The notes beneath the pieces are model-generated. The model had not been told where the DNA came from and made no database searches. It saw nothing but the letters and a program-made list of their open reading frames with translations. From Owenia fusiformis (Eukaryota; Annelida; Polychaeta; Sabellida; Oweniidae), in contig CAIIXF020000003.1 of NCBI GenBank assembly GCA_903813345.2, forward strand, positions 17,374,931-17,438,930: a stretch of DNA of 64,000 bases, in the 5' to 3' direction. A program made the translations under genes and the position numbers. This document shows, one piece after another, positions 1 to 24,037 of the stretch (positions are counted from its first letter, which is position 1; every line of letters begins with the position of its first letter).

Positions 1-13
1 GCCTTAGTACACA

Positions 14-108
14 GTCAGCACTATCAATGGTATAGTGAATAGATCTCTAATAAGTAGAGAAAAAGTATTTTATCTATAAAGGTAGAGTATACCATTGATA
101 GTGCTGAC
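14..108. repeat. Small foldback (hairpin) element
   Basis: A 21-bp inverted repeat (14-34 and 88-108, arm beginning GTCAGCACTATCAATGG) is perfect and flanks a 53-bp AT-rich loop. It looks like a tiny non-autonomous foldback transposon or hairpin. There is no coding content, and no clear target-site duplication is visible. Confidence 0.7.
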
Positions 109-340
109 TTTGCCTCAGTATTATTTGCCCTACGACGGGCGTATGGTGGCCATATAAATACAAAATCGATATGACAAATCTACATCGTACTGCTTATCCC
201 TATTTTAATGCTACATATTTCAAACTCTCGATTTTGCATCAGGAAGCTACGGTCCCGGCCCCATGCGGTTACAGTATATCAAATGTCACTGAGGCATGAG
301 TATGGATTATATAAACTCAGTCTGATTTTACATTTCTAAG

Positions 341-1104
341 GCATGTGCCAAATCACAAGAATACCATGGAGCAGAATACCCTGGAGCAAACGTAAGAGAT
401 GATACCTCGTCCGATGTGAGGGACACGAGAAGCAAGTTAACAGATGCCAATCCTGAAACATTCGTATGCCGAGGTAAGATTTTTTAAATTATTTTTTTAT
501 TTAGCGCTTGTTTTGTATGCGCGCCATATACATTACTGTATTAGCGTTCAGGGTTACGTTGTGAAAAATATGGCTAGCTTAAACTCTGTATTGTCGGCCA
601 CCATTTTTTGTTCATGTGGAATTCATATTAAGAATTATTTACGATCATTCGAATGTTAACATCATTATGTGATTCATGTAAAACGTGAAGAGTATGTCAA
701 AATAGCACATTTTTATTTTTAGATTATTTTAACTTTATTGTTTTTTGTATAGTTTGTTGACCGAATTATAAATTTACCTGTCATCATGGGACTTTGTTTG
801 TACATCCTTCAAGATCGGTCCTTCACTGCTTTCATAGCAGCTCATGTAGTAGCTCAGCTAATGTAATGCAATGAATTACTCTTGGTCAAGGATGTGTTTG
901 TATAATATTTTGAACAACAATCTATCCATCAATATCATCATCAATATTGAGACAGAGAAAAAAATGCTCAAATCCCTACAGATGTGTCTCCTTGCTCTTG
1001 ATCTTGATCTCTTGAATTTGTTTTCAGTTGAGGATACAAAGGAATGGGGAAGGAGACGAAGAGCGTCGCCGATGATGCGGTCTTTGATGAGACGCGCGCG
1101 CTAG
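341..1104 (+). CDS. Possible last two exons of an unrecognised upstream gene (partial)
   Basis: Two exons can be joined: 341-473 (acceptor TTTCTAAG, donor GAG|gtaaga) and 1028-1104 (acceptor gttttcag, stop TAG). The junction is phase 1 and the frame stays open, giving about 70 codons. These are acidic and polar at first, then end in an arginine-rich tail (WGRRRRAS and MRRAR are visible). An AATAAA at 1198-1203 fits a gene end. I do not recognise the protein, and nothing further upstream is in the window. A different frame of the second exon, from an ATG near 1045, runs 51 codons. Both splice sites are good but the coding evidence is only an open frame, so this is tentative. Confidence 0.33.
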
Positions 1105-1197
1105 AGAAGCACTATAAGACACAGACCCATGTGGAATTTCGATGTCATCGAGTTGATGCTGTTACCAGTTGGAAAATGTACTTTTATATATGGATGT

Positions 1198-1203
1198 AAT
1201 AAA
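1198..1203 (+). promoter_or_regulatory. Poly(A) signal AATAAA for the candidate upstream gene
   Basis: A canonical AATAAA lies 94 bp after the TAG of the candidate last exon. It is the main support, apart from the splice sites, that a transcript ends here. Confidence 0.35.
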
Positions 1204-1584
1204 GTACGTCACCATACGACATAACAAAACCTATTTATATTATGTCATTCATGACCCTCCCAAGGGGGGGGGGGGGCATGGACCCCACTGGATCCACCAA
1301 CTGTAACCTCTTTAACTAATTAGTTCACTATGTAGCTGGAGCTCTTTAACGGGATAAAACAAACTATTAGAAATGGTAGGCCTGGTAGCCTATAGTAAAT
1401 TCTAGAACAGTATCAAAAATCCCAATTTTTGATTAACACATCCTCGATAAACAACGCAAATATTTTTGTTCACGATATTTTTACAAAGGTGGTTATCTAT
1501 TGTTTGTTGACGCATAAGAACGAGTAGATAAATCTTTCAACTTATCTTTAGCGTACTAGAGGGGGTCGATTTGACTTACAAGTA

Positions 1585-2301
1585 CAGTAAAACCTGAGTT
1601 AGTGAACACATCTCTCTTCTAGTGAACACCTATCAACAGTGAATTTTTTTTAGGCAAAACATATTTCTCCCATTGACTCCCATGTTAAACTATAATCCTA
1701 CTGTGAACACCTACCTACTGTGAACAGTGAACACTAGATCTTGGCAAAATCAATTGAATTATCTTGTCTCTAGTGAACAATAAATCAGATATAAGATTTC
1801 TCGCTGATTTTCTGCAACTGCCTTATCAGAGGTAAGCAGTTTATTTTTATATTACCTGCCAAAAAATAATCAAAAGATCAATTTCAGATGTTGATTTCCT
1901 TTTCTGTTGAAACAGGTGTGCCTAATTATAATTCTTAATAAGCTTTGTTTTTATAAGACAGGATATTCGTCTAGTATCGATTGTTATTGAGATAATCTGG
2001 TTAACTATAAAAGGATGAACCCTGGAACCATTCAGAATCGGATGCCAGTCAGTCAAAGATAAGTCAGTTTATATAACATTACATCAAACCCAAAACTTAT
2101 CGCTAGAGTGTAATAGGTTATCAATGGTAGAAAATACAAATTAAATTGATTAAACCCTCCCCTCTTTAGCCTAGTTTAATAACTGGTCTCTTTGTATAAT
2201 ACGGCAGAATGCCGCGAAATCAAATGCTTGCTCTGGTGAACACCTACAACAGTGAACATTTTTTCTCGGCAAAAAATGTTCACTTTACACAGGTTTTACT
2301 A
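1585..2301. mobile_element. Pogo/Tigger-like miniature element, copy 1
   Basis: The ends are CAGTAAAACCTG and, inverted, CAGGTTTTACTA, flanked by TA on both sides (1583-1584 and 2302-2303), as expected for Tc1/mariner/pogo-type insertion. The interior has repeated GTGAACAC motifs and no transposase. Related elements lie at 2759-3423, 17039-17214, 19756-19837 and 35514-35819. Confidence 0.6.
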
Positions 2302-2758
2302 TAGGCTACCATTGCAACGCACGTACGTTTGGTCCAGGATGAAGACTCATGCATGTACTAGGTTTTGTTCACTTTTCCGATCAGCCGCAACGTTAGCTAC
2401 CCTTTACATTCGTTCATTTATATTATGTCATTCATGACCCACCCAAGGGGGGGGCATTGACCCCACTTGATCCACCAGCGGACTGTAACCTCTTTAACTA
2501 ATTAGTTCACTATGTAGCTGGAGCTCTTTAACGAGATAAAACAAACTATTAGAAATGGTAGGCCTGGTAGCCTATAGTAAATTCTAGAACAGTATCAAAA
2601 ATCCCAATTTTGATAAACACATCCTCGATAAACAACGCAAATATTTTTGTTCACGATATTAGGTGGTTATCTATTGTTTGTTGGCGCATAAGAACGAGTA
2701 GATAAATCTTTCAACTTATCTTTAGCGTACTAGAGGGGGTCGATTTGACTTACAAGTA

Positions 2759-3423
2759 CAGTAAAACCTGAGTTAGTGAACACATCTCTCTTCTAGTGAA
2801 CACCTATCAACAGTGAACGTTTTTAAGCAAAACCTTTTTCTCCAATTGACTCCCGTGTTAAAGTATAATCCTATAGTGAACACCTACCTACTGTGAACAG
2901 TGAACACTAAATCTTGGCAAAATCAATTGAATTACCTTGTCTCTTGTGAACATTAAATCAGATAATTTTTATATTACCTGCCAAAAAATAATCAAAAGAT
3001 CAATTTGAGATGTTGATTTCCTTTCCTGTTGAAACAGGTGTGCCTAATTATAATTCTTAATAAGCTTTGTTTTTGTAAGACAGGATATTCGTCTAGTATC
3101 GATTGTTATTGAGATAATCTGGTTAACTATAAAAGGATGAACCCTGAAACTATTCAGAATCAGATACCAGTCAGTCTAAGATAAGTCAGTTTATATAACA
3201 TTAAATCAAACCCAAAACTTATCGCTAGAGTGTAATAGGTTATCAATGGTAGAAAATACAAATTAAATTGATTATACCCTCCCCTCTTTAGCCTAGTTTA
3301 ATAACTAGTCTCTTTGTATAATACGGCAGAATGCCGCGAAATCAAATGCTTGCTCTGGTGAACACCTACAACAGTGAACATTTTTTCTCGGCAAAAAATG
3401 TTCACTTTACACAGGTTTTACTG
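2759..3423. mobile_element. Pogo/Tigger-like miniature element, copy 2
   Basis: This is the copy of the 1585-2301 element inside the second unit of the 1.2-kb duplication. It has the same CAGTAAAACCTG end, an intact ACTG at the right end, and TA flanks at 2757-2758 and 3424-3425. It was probably duplicated with its flanks rather than inserted independently. Confidence 0.6.
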
Positions 3424-3873
3424 TATATAGGCTACCATTGCAACGCACATACGTTTGGTCCAGGATGAAGACTCATGCATGTACTAGGTTTTGTTCACTT
3501 TTCCGATCAGCCGCAACGTTAACTACCCTTTGCATTCGTTCGACTTCGCTTCTTAAAAGAGAGCTTCATCTTCAGCTTTTCTTCACATTGCCAAAAAGAG
3601 AAATTATATTGCAAAAATAGCAAGGAGCACTTAAAACACAAAACAAATTTGCCAAATTCATATTTTAATGTAGTGTAAAACCAAACAGTAACTCAATAAA
3701 ATTAGCTAGTCCTAGGATTAAAACATGAATACTGATTTCACACGTTAAAGTAAACGTATGACGTTCATATACAAGAATATGAAGATTTTTCATAGTAATA
3801 CAGGTGATCAACACCACTGGATAGATTGAGGTATAAAGGGAAGTTCCATTGTTTCTTTTAGGTGTAAGCATAT

Positions 3874-4260
3874 TTCGTTACATTCGTCCCACTTTACGAC
3901 GAAAGCAAGACTTTCGTTACATTTGTCTCACCTAAAGATAAAAGAAAGACTTTCGTTGCATTCGTCCCATGAGATAAAAGCAAACATTTCATTACATTTG
4001 TCCCACCTTAAGATAAAAGCAAGCATTGCGTTACATTTCGTTCCGCCTTAAAATAAAAGCAAACATTTCGTTACATTTGTCCCATCTTAAGATAAAAGAT
4101 AAAAGCAAACATTTCGTTACATATGTCCCACCTTAAGATAAAAGCAAATATTTCGTTACATTTGTCCCACCTTAAGATAAAAGCAAGCATTGCGTTACAG
4201 TTGTTTCAGCTTTCGATGAAGGCAAACCTTTCGTTAACATTTGTTCCACCGTAAGATAAC
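3874..4260. repeat. Minisatellite upstream of the SLC7 gene, about 39-bp unit
   Basis: About nine or ten imperfect direct repeats contain TTCGTTACATTTGTCCCACC followed by TTAAGATAAAAGCAA-type sequence. The array ends about 320 bp before the SLC7 start codon. No coding potential is seen; the array could affect the promoter, but there is no direct sign of that. Confidence 0.8.
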
Positions 4261-4575
4261 GTTTGTATCTCATATCGATAACAAACCGAATGTATCGAAC
4301 TTATGACACGTTTATTGTAATATTAGCTGTAAATGATTAAACATTATCGTTTCAAAGTTTATTGAAATTCGACAAACTAAAGATTCGTTAATATGGAACG
4401 GGGAAGTTTTTTGCACTTGTCTTTAACGCTTGATATATTTTTGACAACAAAACTAATTTATGAAATCGTATATCATAAAATTTAAATCAAATACTACTGC
4501 TGTAGCTCCAGGTAGGAGCTTTCACTTGTACGATATTAATAATTCGACTAGTCCTGGCACAAATTAACGCCAAAG

Positions 4576-7500
4576 ATGTCATCGAACACATCTGAAGCAC
4601 AAGATGGTGAGCCGTCAACGACAGAGGTAACACCACTGGCAAAAGAAATGGAAGGTTCTGGTGATCAAAATCCCTCAACTGATCAAGTTTACCTCAAGAG
4701 ACAATTAGGATTGCTCAGCTGTACAAGTTATATCGTAGGAGGGATCATCGGGACTGGGATTTTTGTCAGTCCAAAGGGAATCCTCAGAGAGTCAGGATCA
4801 GTGGGATTAGCATTGGTGTTATGGGCAGTGTCTGGTGTAATCAGTTTTCTCGGTGCTTTATGTTTTGCCGAACTGGGTAAGTACTAAGTAGTCTACACTT
4901 CCTTTAAACCCAGATTTGAATGAAATTATGGTCCAGAGCTTTTTGTATCCATCTTATACAGCCTTACCCCTTACCAGACCGACCATCTGAATAAAGTGTT
5001 GATTTATATGAACGGTGAGTACAATGCCAATACAAATCCCGGGGAAAGGCTAAGACCAAATACCTCTCTCCATTGGATTTACATAGGGCTGGGGCCTATT
5101 TGCAGTCTTCTAATTAGTTCATACTCAAATCAGAGGGTCAGTTATCATGCATAAATAGCATTTTGAGTCTATTTATTTTCGCTTGGCGAGGTTTCGTGAA
5201 TGAAACGTTAATAAGGTACAACTATAAAATCATTTATCAATTTCTGAATTTCAAAAACTTTGAATTAGGAGTAGCTGTACCAAAATAAAATGTCACATAT
5301 CAATTTCTGAATTTAAAAAAAACTTTAAATTATGAGTTCCTCTTTCTATAAATTGTCAATAAACTACATTCATTAAGATCATATTAACAATTAGTGAACG
5401 CATTCACCATTTAGTGCTCCATTAATGATTATATTGCAGGCTTGACTATTCGATCATCAGGGGGCTCCTACACGTACGTTAAGAAGGCGTATGGGGACCT
5501 TGCGGGATTCATATTCATATGGTTGGAGCAGTTCGTCAGACAGCCAGCGTCACAGGCTCTCAGGGCGTTGGCGGTCGGCCACTATCTGGCTCAGCCAATA
5601 TATCCCACCTGTGTTCCGCCATATTTCGCCACACGCCTTATCGGAGCTGTTGTCTTCTGTAGGTTAACAATACAGTCTCAAATTTTCTACAGTACATCGT
5701 TGTCATATGGGATCTGCCCATTTAGCCCTTTGTTCAAACAAGCACCTCTAAAAATGTTTTTTTGCATGTGTTTTGTTCAACTTAGACACAGTGGGCTATG
5801 TTCAATTGTTGGAGGTCATGGTGGAGCTGCCGGTTTGTGATGTGTATGCAAATCTATGCAAATCTTCATGAAATTGAAAAATCCTAAGTTGCCTGACATG
5901 ATCAAATTTTGGAATTTTTTGAGGGGTCTCCACCACAGTGATGAATAGTTTTATTCTGAATTAAAAAGCATTAGTTCATGTAACATGGATCAACATACAT
6001 GATCAGTATCCCGATTTTCGTGCCAGTGAGTCGAGTTGGCGCGTAGCAAGATATGTACCTCATGAACGCTCTCCTCTAAGAACTGACAACATCTACTCCT
6101 CTTACCATATGTAAAAGTCCTATATTTTGGGATTTAGCAATTAGACCCATTTCCGACCTAATGGAAGGAAAAAAATTAAGCATGAACGGGCTTTAATGTT
6201 AAAGGCTACGAAATGGAATATCTGTGCTGCAAAACTTCAAAAGTTTTGGAGGGGAGTGCACAGGTAAGCCAGGAATTAATTGTTAATGTGCTCAATCCCA
6301 GCTTAGAATATAGAGACCATGTTAGGAATTTCATTTTAGGTCTCATCACACTAATTAATTGTGTGCGAGTGTCATGGGGTTCTATGTTCCAAGTGGTGAC
6401 AACACTTGGAAAACTACTAGCATTGGGTACGATTGTGTGTGCTGGCATGTACGCATTGTCGCAAGGTAAGGCAACGGGCCTGTACCCAGGGGGAACGGAC
6501 CAGAAAATCTTTCAAAATAATGCAGTTTTCAACATTCTGAGCACTTTTCGCATATTTTTCCAAAACTGTCAAAAAGCTTCCCCCTTGGCAAAGCCGTTCG
6601 CCCTGGTAAAAGCTGCCTACGGGCCTGGGATAATAATCTGCCTATTGAGTTAAATTGTGCAATGGACACAGATTACTAGAGATTAGCTTTTTTGCAACAC
6701 CAATGCCTTCAATTAGATAAAAATGAAACGTCAGAAATGTAAATGTAATTAAATTATTCAAGGCGTTGTTCTGTGATCACAAATTGTCAGGCTATTTTAA
6801 ATCTCAAAAAATTAACTTTTTAGGTGGAACAAAAAGATTCGAAAACAGTTTTGAAGGCAGTACTTCCAGTGTAGGAGGTCTGGTCATGTCCATTTATTAT
6901 GGTCTTTATGCGTATGCTGGATGGTAGGTGCACACCCCGCCTCCTTCTCCATAGGTTTGGCAATCTTCGTGCCTTGTTAAGGTCGACACTTTCGATGACT
7001 TGGAAATATTGATAAAATGTCCAATTCAAAGAAGTGAGACTTGCGAGAATGACCGTTTTCAATGGCTTGATTTCACTTGTTTTCTAGGCTTTAGAGTACA
7101 AATTATTTTTTTGGCCCTGAGATGTTGCCTACATTGTGCTTTTGTTTGATTTTAGGGAAAATATGAACTATGCAACTGAGGAAATCAAAAATGTGAAACG
7201 GTACGTTCTTTACTCTTTAGCTGTTTGTGATGTTATGCGATGTCCACTTTGTGTTTTAAAATGTTCCGAAAAAGGATGTACATAAATGTATAATCTCCCT
7301 ACCCTTTGAATGCATTGCCCCTTTGCTAGTTTGATAAACATCCAACTTTTATTTGGCCTCGCTGTTGTTATCACCCCGTAATAGCCTGACAACGGTAAAG
7401 TCAGATACCGTTGTCACAAATGGCGGACAAAACCGTCGCTTCAATTCATGAACTGTATGTTTAATATAGCACCTAGACCAAATTCCTTTGGAATAACAAT

Positions 7501-10324
7501 CAATCAAAGTGTATTTATACTCATTGTACAGTTAATAATGTTCTACCATCGAAATAAAGTCTTTAATTTAACCGATTAAAATGAGATACGGGACAACGGA
7601 CACTGTAATTACCATATGCCGTTGTTTTTCTAAATTACTCAAATTCAGATTCCGTTGTCATTGACGAAATCGAAAACGCTATTATTGTGGCGATTCACGA
7701 CCCAATTTGATCGAAAATGGGATTTCATATGATACATTATCACAAGAGCTTAATGCATGCACAGATTTGGCGACGATAAAATCCGATGAAATGAGGACCA
7801 AGTGATTAAACAGTTGAAGCGACAGTTATGTCCGCCATTTGTGACAACGGTATCTGATTTTACCGTAGTCAGGCTATTCCGGTGTGGTTATGTGGTAAGC
7901 GGTTATGTCACCATCACTGAAGGGGTAATATATGCATTATATTGTTATAATATTGACTTCTAGAAATGGCTTCATGAAAATGATAGGCAACATATTTGTG
8001 ACTTGCGTTCAACGTCAGAACAATTATCATTCGAGACTTTTCTTATTTCCACCATGCCATGACTGTCATCTCCTCATGTTTATGCCTCATTTATACTGTT
8101 GTAGAACGTTGCCATATTCAATCGTAATAGGCCTAGTCATTGTGACACTAACCTACATATTAGTGAACGTGTCCTACTTAGCTGTGCTGTCTCCCGAAGA
8201 ACTCATTAGTGTGGATGCAGTAGCTGTGGTGAGAAAATCCTGTAGATCATGTCCCATAATAAGCCTACATACTTCAAGAAATGCCAAATTTGAGACCACT
8301 CTTCCATTCGATCATTTGCCTAGCATGACCATAACGAAAGAGACCTTAAAGTATATTTCTAAATGTTTTTATACGGCCATCGACCTAAATTTAGCCTCTC
8401 TACGTTTGAGTCGACCTTTGGAGTTTCCCAATGTTTCTTTTCCGCGTTACAGACGTTCTCACAGCGAATGCTTGGGGCCGCCCATTACTTAATGCCAGTT
8501 TGCGTGGCCATCTCCATCATAGGCAGCCTGAATGCATCTATACTTGGCTGTAGCAGGTACGTGCGGGATGAAAGATACAGTTTAGGTTGCAATCTCGAAG
8601 CTGTTGGGCTCATGCAATACATCGGTATTTCCATATAACGTTATTGTGTTATCATCAGAAGTGGTGACATATTGTTATGGCCTCCAACCTTTTTCTGGTC
8701 GCTGTTCGGTGGTTGGATCTGCCGGTTTTACAATGTCTGTTTATGCGTCACATTTCAGGGTGTATTATGTAGGAGCAAGAGAGGGTCATCTACCGACACT
8801 TCTTTCCATGTTACATATCAAAAGGCTCACACCTGTTCCAGCTCTGCTTTTGAACGTAAGGGATAATTCTTCAGTTTTCACCGGTATCTGTCATGAGCAA
8901 ACATTTTCCTTTTTTCAATGGCTTGCTTTAAATCAATCATTTAAAACTAAAAGGGGAAACAGTGGCAAGATTTGAAATCTTGTCATTCTTAAATGCAAAA
9001 ACTATTCTGCATAGTCCCGCTGTAGTACACCCCGTAATGTACAGGGTGGTCAAAAAAACAGAAACCCTGCATTTTCCTCGTATCTTTGTCATTTTAAGAA
9101 ATTACTCCCTGATATTTAATACATTTGTAAAGTATTCAATTTCCTACCACCCTACCATATTTCATGGCCATCAGACTGATAGTCACGATTTTACAGCACT
9201 TTGAACAACATGTTTTAAGTTTGGCCATCATCGCGCTGGAGGCAAACCTGCACAGCTGTCAATGATCCAAATGCATTCCTCAGCAGGTAATGGCCTGAAT
9301 GATACAGATGATCTCGCTTTTGAGGTCTGCAATTGTCCTGGGGTCATTATCATACATTCTATCTCTGCCATATCCCCATAGGTAGGGACATTTTGGACGA
9401 CATGTGCAGGTTGGTCTTCAGTGCAATAGTGGCCAACCGGAATGTTCTGTGCTGTAACACGGTGACTATCAATCAGATGGTCATGAAATATAGTAGGCTG
9501 GTAGGAAATTGAGTGATGAACAAATATGCAAAGTTATTTCTTATCGCTATGTGCTTGCTATGTGCTTGCTACACTTCACCTGACCACTGACAAGAATCAG
9601 ATTAAATAGAACATGACTGTCACTGAAGTTGACATTTCATGTTTTCAGTGTGCTTTGACTATTGCGTTATTGTGTGCCCCTTCGTTGACATCTTTGTTGG
9701 ACTACTACGTCCTTATACGATGGGGCTTGCTCTCGATTGCCACCTCGACAATTCTTTACTTCAGATGGAAGTTACCTGACATTCCTAGACCGCTTAAGGT
9801 GAGTAATTGGTTACTCTACTATGGAATCAAACTCAAACTTGGAACAATAGTGTGGTGTGAATGTATTTTGGTGATTTGTATTTGCTACCACTTGCTTCAT
9901 TCTCGCAAAGAGATAATATGTATACCTGACAAAGCTTCCATGTTGTGTCGAAGTTACAGCAATATATATTGCTTTTTATCCGTTGTCATTCAAAAACTAA
10001 AATTCGGGAAAGACCAAAATGTATAAGAAACAGAAAAGAATGAAAGGTTGTGTGCTTATAAAACGCGTCGTATGGGAATCGAACCCGGGACCCTTTGAAG
10101 CAATTAGAGTAAAATTGGATTATTTTTGGTTTCAGATACCTCTTGTGATTCCAATTACATTTCTTATAGCATGTGCTTTCCTCGTTGGTGTTGCTTTCTA
10201 CAGGGAGCCTATCAACTGTCTTATTAGTATCGGAATAGGGGCTATAGGAATACCAGTTTACCTTATATTGGTTGCCGTGAAGAAAAAGCCACAAATAATA
10301 TATAAGGCGATAGGTAATATATGA
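4576..10324 (+). CDS. SLC7-family heteromeric amino-acid transporter light chain (xCT / b0,+AT type)
   Basis: Spliced CDS of 484 aa in ten exons: 4576-4876, 5440-5658, 6340-6465, 6824-6923, 7156-7200, 8105-8228, 8453-8556, 8759-8855, 9649-9798, 10136-10324. All junctions are GT-AG and frame-consistent, and the total is exactly 485 codons with TGA. It is a plasma-membrane, 12-TM exchanger of the APC superfamily. The GGIIGTGIFVSPKG motif (about residues 55-68) is the substrate-binding unwound TM1. Cys158 in PTCVPP sits where light chains form the disulfide to the SLC3 heavy chain. WENMNYATEE (249-258) and REGHLP are family hallmarks. The VSW, AVAVTFSQRMLG and REGHLPTLLSMLHIK stretches look most like xCT (cystine/glutamate), but substrate is not certain. 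Length matches the family (about 480-510 aa). Confidence 0.95.
7372..7886. mobile_element. Foldback/MITE with long (about 70-bp) terminal inverted repeats
   Basis: This element sits in SLC7 intron 5. The left end (CACCCCGTAATAGCCTGAC) and the inverted right end (CACACCGGAATAGCCTGAC) stay complementary for about 70 bp, through ACCGTTGTCACAAATGGCGG. The interior is AT-rich and non-coding. A related copy ends at 46556, and a diverged interior relative lies around 27225-27400. Confidence 0.75.
8652..8735. repeat. Fragment of the GTCACCACC repeat family
   Basis: GAAGTGGTGACATATTG followed by a TCCAAC/TTTTT/GGTGGTTGG pattern matches the dispersed family best seen at 20733-20870, 41981-42680, 49824-49932 and 58541-58670. 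It lies in SLC7 intron 7, just before exon 8. Confidence 0.5.
9040..9520 (-). mobile_element. Relict mariner-like (MLE) element, transposase C-terminus
   Basis: In SLC7 intron 8, on the minus strand, a broken frame reads DPRTIADLKSEI followed by stops. This resembles the PRT(I/L)xxLKxxI stretch near the C-terminus of mariner-type transposases. An ACAGGGTGGTCAAAAAAAC terminus at about 9041 is typical of such elements. A 60-bp inverted repeat (9139-9197 and 9457-9518) flanks the relict. It has in-frame stops, so it is a dead copy. Confidence 0.55.
10062..10097 (-). repeat. tRNA-like 3' fragment (box B)
   Basis: On the minus strand GGGTTCGATTCCC is a perfect tRNA T-arm/box B. No D-arm or anticodon arm can be found upstream on that strand, so this is not a tRNA gene. 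It is probably a fragment of a tRNA-derived SINE or pseudogene in SLC7 intron 9. Confidence 0.4.
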
Positions 10325-10484
10325 AATAAGTTAATTAATTAAAAGTTAAATTTTGGTTTAAACTATTACACTTTAGATCACTGGTACCAGTTTGAATCTT
10401 TATATCTCGTTCTAGTGAAAACATGGCTGATCGAATATATGAACTTGTTCCATCAGAAAAAAATAATGTAAATTCAAAACAAGT

Positions 10485-10490
10485 AATAAA
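10485..10490 (+). promoter_or_regulatory. Poly(A) signal AATAAA for the SLC7 gene
   Basis: First AATAAA after the SLC7 stop codon (161 bp downstream). Other copies at about 10704 and 10911 could serve as alternative sites. Confidence 0.5.
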
Positions 10491-11060
10491 CAAATTGTCT
10501 AAAGCTTGAAGATTTTCCTTTTATTTTTCAGATACAGTAACTGTTTTTTGCCAAAAGCTGCTCATGTGTGTGCTGCCAGATGGCTTTATAGACAGTGTGT
10601 AGATGTTGACGGCACGAAGAGATAAACCTTATTGTCAAAGGCGTAAATTCTCCCTCTGTCTTTCCATTTTATAATGTATAACCCGTAACTTTCTAAGACA
10701 ATAATAAAATAGTAAAAACAAACTAAAACACGACTCAATTGTTCAATAATTGAATTCTTCATATTGTACTATCAGGCAACGTCAGTAGGTGTGTTTTAAA
10801 TACAATTTAGTTGTATTCTTTATTTGAACACAGAAATAGGCGTTTTTAATACATTTTACGCCAAATTGTTAAACTTTGAGGCCCGTGGGAGGTGTAAAGT
10901 TAAAACTATCAAATAAAGTCCACATGCCTTTTCGCCCGAAAGCAATTTTCAAGAAGTGTTTTTTTGGAAATCTGCAATATTAGAAGATTTTAAAGTAGAC
11001 TTTTTGAGAAAGAGAGGATTTTTATATTGAAGTGGCCAATAATTTACATTTTATAATATT

Positions 11061-11750
11061 AGTCCGGCGAAATTTCGTATTTCAAAACGCCCCAGAAAGC
11101 TTCGAATGCAATCAAGATCATATAAAAGAGGAGGGATTTAATTGCTCTAGAATTGTTCTGTAGGGGCCCGTTGAAGATTGATAAATTAACATGGCACCCA
11201 ATGTAAACGGGCATCCCTCATACCCCTTTTCTCATTGAGACTCACAGTAACCCATGATTTAACTTGCTGAGCCTAATTTGACTTAATTATTTATTTATTT
11301 GAGAGCAGAAAATTCAGGCACCATAAAATATGAAGAATATGACTTATATTAGTAGCCTCGGCTAAGAACCCGGGTACGGCGGGTAATAATTTACAAGTTA
11401 TTAGGCCTAGTCCATATTAGCCTAGTCGGAATTTCGTATTTCAAAACGCCCCAGAAAGCTTCAAATGCAATCAAGATCATGTGAAAGAGGAGGGATTTAA
11501 TTGCTCTGGAATTGTTCTGTAGGGGCCCGTTGAAGATTGATAAATTAACATGGCACCCAATGTAAACGGGCATCCCTCATACCCCTTTTCTCATTGAGAC
11601 TCACAGTAACCCATAATTTAACTTGCTGAGCCTAATTTGCCTTAGTTATTTATTTATTTGAGAGCTAATCATTTAGAAAATTCAGGCACTATAAAATATG
11701 AAGAATATGACTGATATTAGGAGCCTCGGCTAACCCGGGTACGGGTGTAG
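11061..11750. repeat. Tandem duplication, about 360-bp unit, two copies
   Basis: Copy 1 (about 11061-11390) and copy 2 (about 11420-11745) share AATTTCGTATTTCAAAACGC, the TAGGGGCCCGTTGAAGATTG segment and the CCTCGGCTAA/CCCGGGTACGG end, offset 359 bp. The second copy ends about 50 bp before the Rab2 promoter elements. No coding content is seen. Confidence 0.85.
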
Positions 11751-11788
11751 GCCTAACACTTACCCGGGAACTTGGTTTCATACAGTGC

Positions 11789-11830
11789 ACTTCCTTTCGC
11801 GCATGCGCAATAGAGTTAATGACGTCAGTA
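11789..11830 (+). promoter_or_regulatory. Rab2 promoter: ETS-like, NRF1-like and CRE sites, no TATA box
   Basis: Within 85 bp of the Rab2 start codon are ACTTCCT (ETS-like, 11789-11795), GCGCATGCGC (a perfect NRF1 palindrome, 11799-11808) and TGACGTCA (a perfect CRE/ATF palindrome, 11820-11827). No TATA box is seen. This is the usual architecture of a broadly expressed housekeeping promoter, which fits Rab2. The binding factors are inferred from motif knowledge. Confidence 0.65.
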
Positions 11831-11871
11831 TTGAAAATTGACATCACTGATTTCTGAAACAAATATTCACA

Positions 11872-24037
<12,166 letters not shown>

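Larger units (their letters stand above)
1232..3540. repeat. Tandem duplication, about 1.2-kb unit, two copies
   Basis: Copy 1 (about 1232-2415) and copy 2 (about 2416-3540) share long near-identical stretches in the same order. Both have the poly-G run, the segment around CTGGAGCTCTTTAACG, the transposon-like core and the end around GATCAGCCGCAACGTTA. Copy 2 has small deletions, for example the 1801-1840 region. Each copy holds one pogo-like miniature element. There are no genes here; short open frames at 2252 and 3438 are repeat sequence. Confidence 0.85.

Noticed and set aside
10062-10097. A tRNA gene on the minus strand in SLC7 intron 9
   Set aside because: Only the T-arm/box B is present; no box A, D-arm or anticodon stem.
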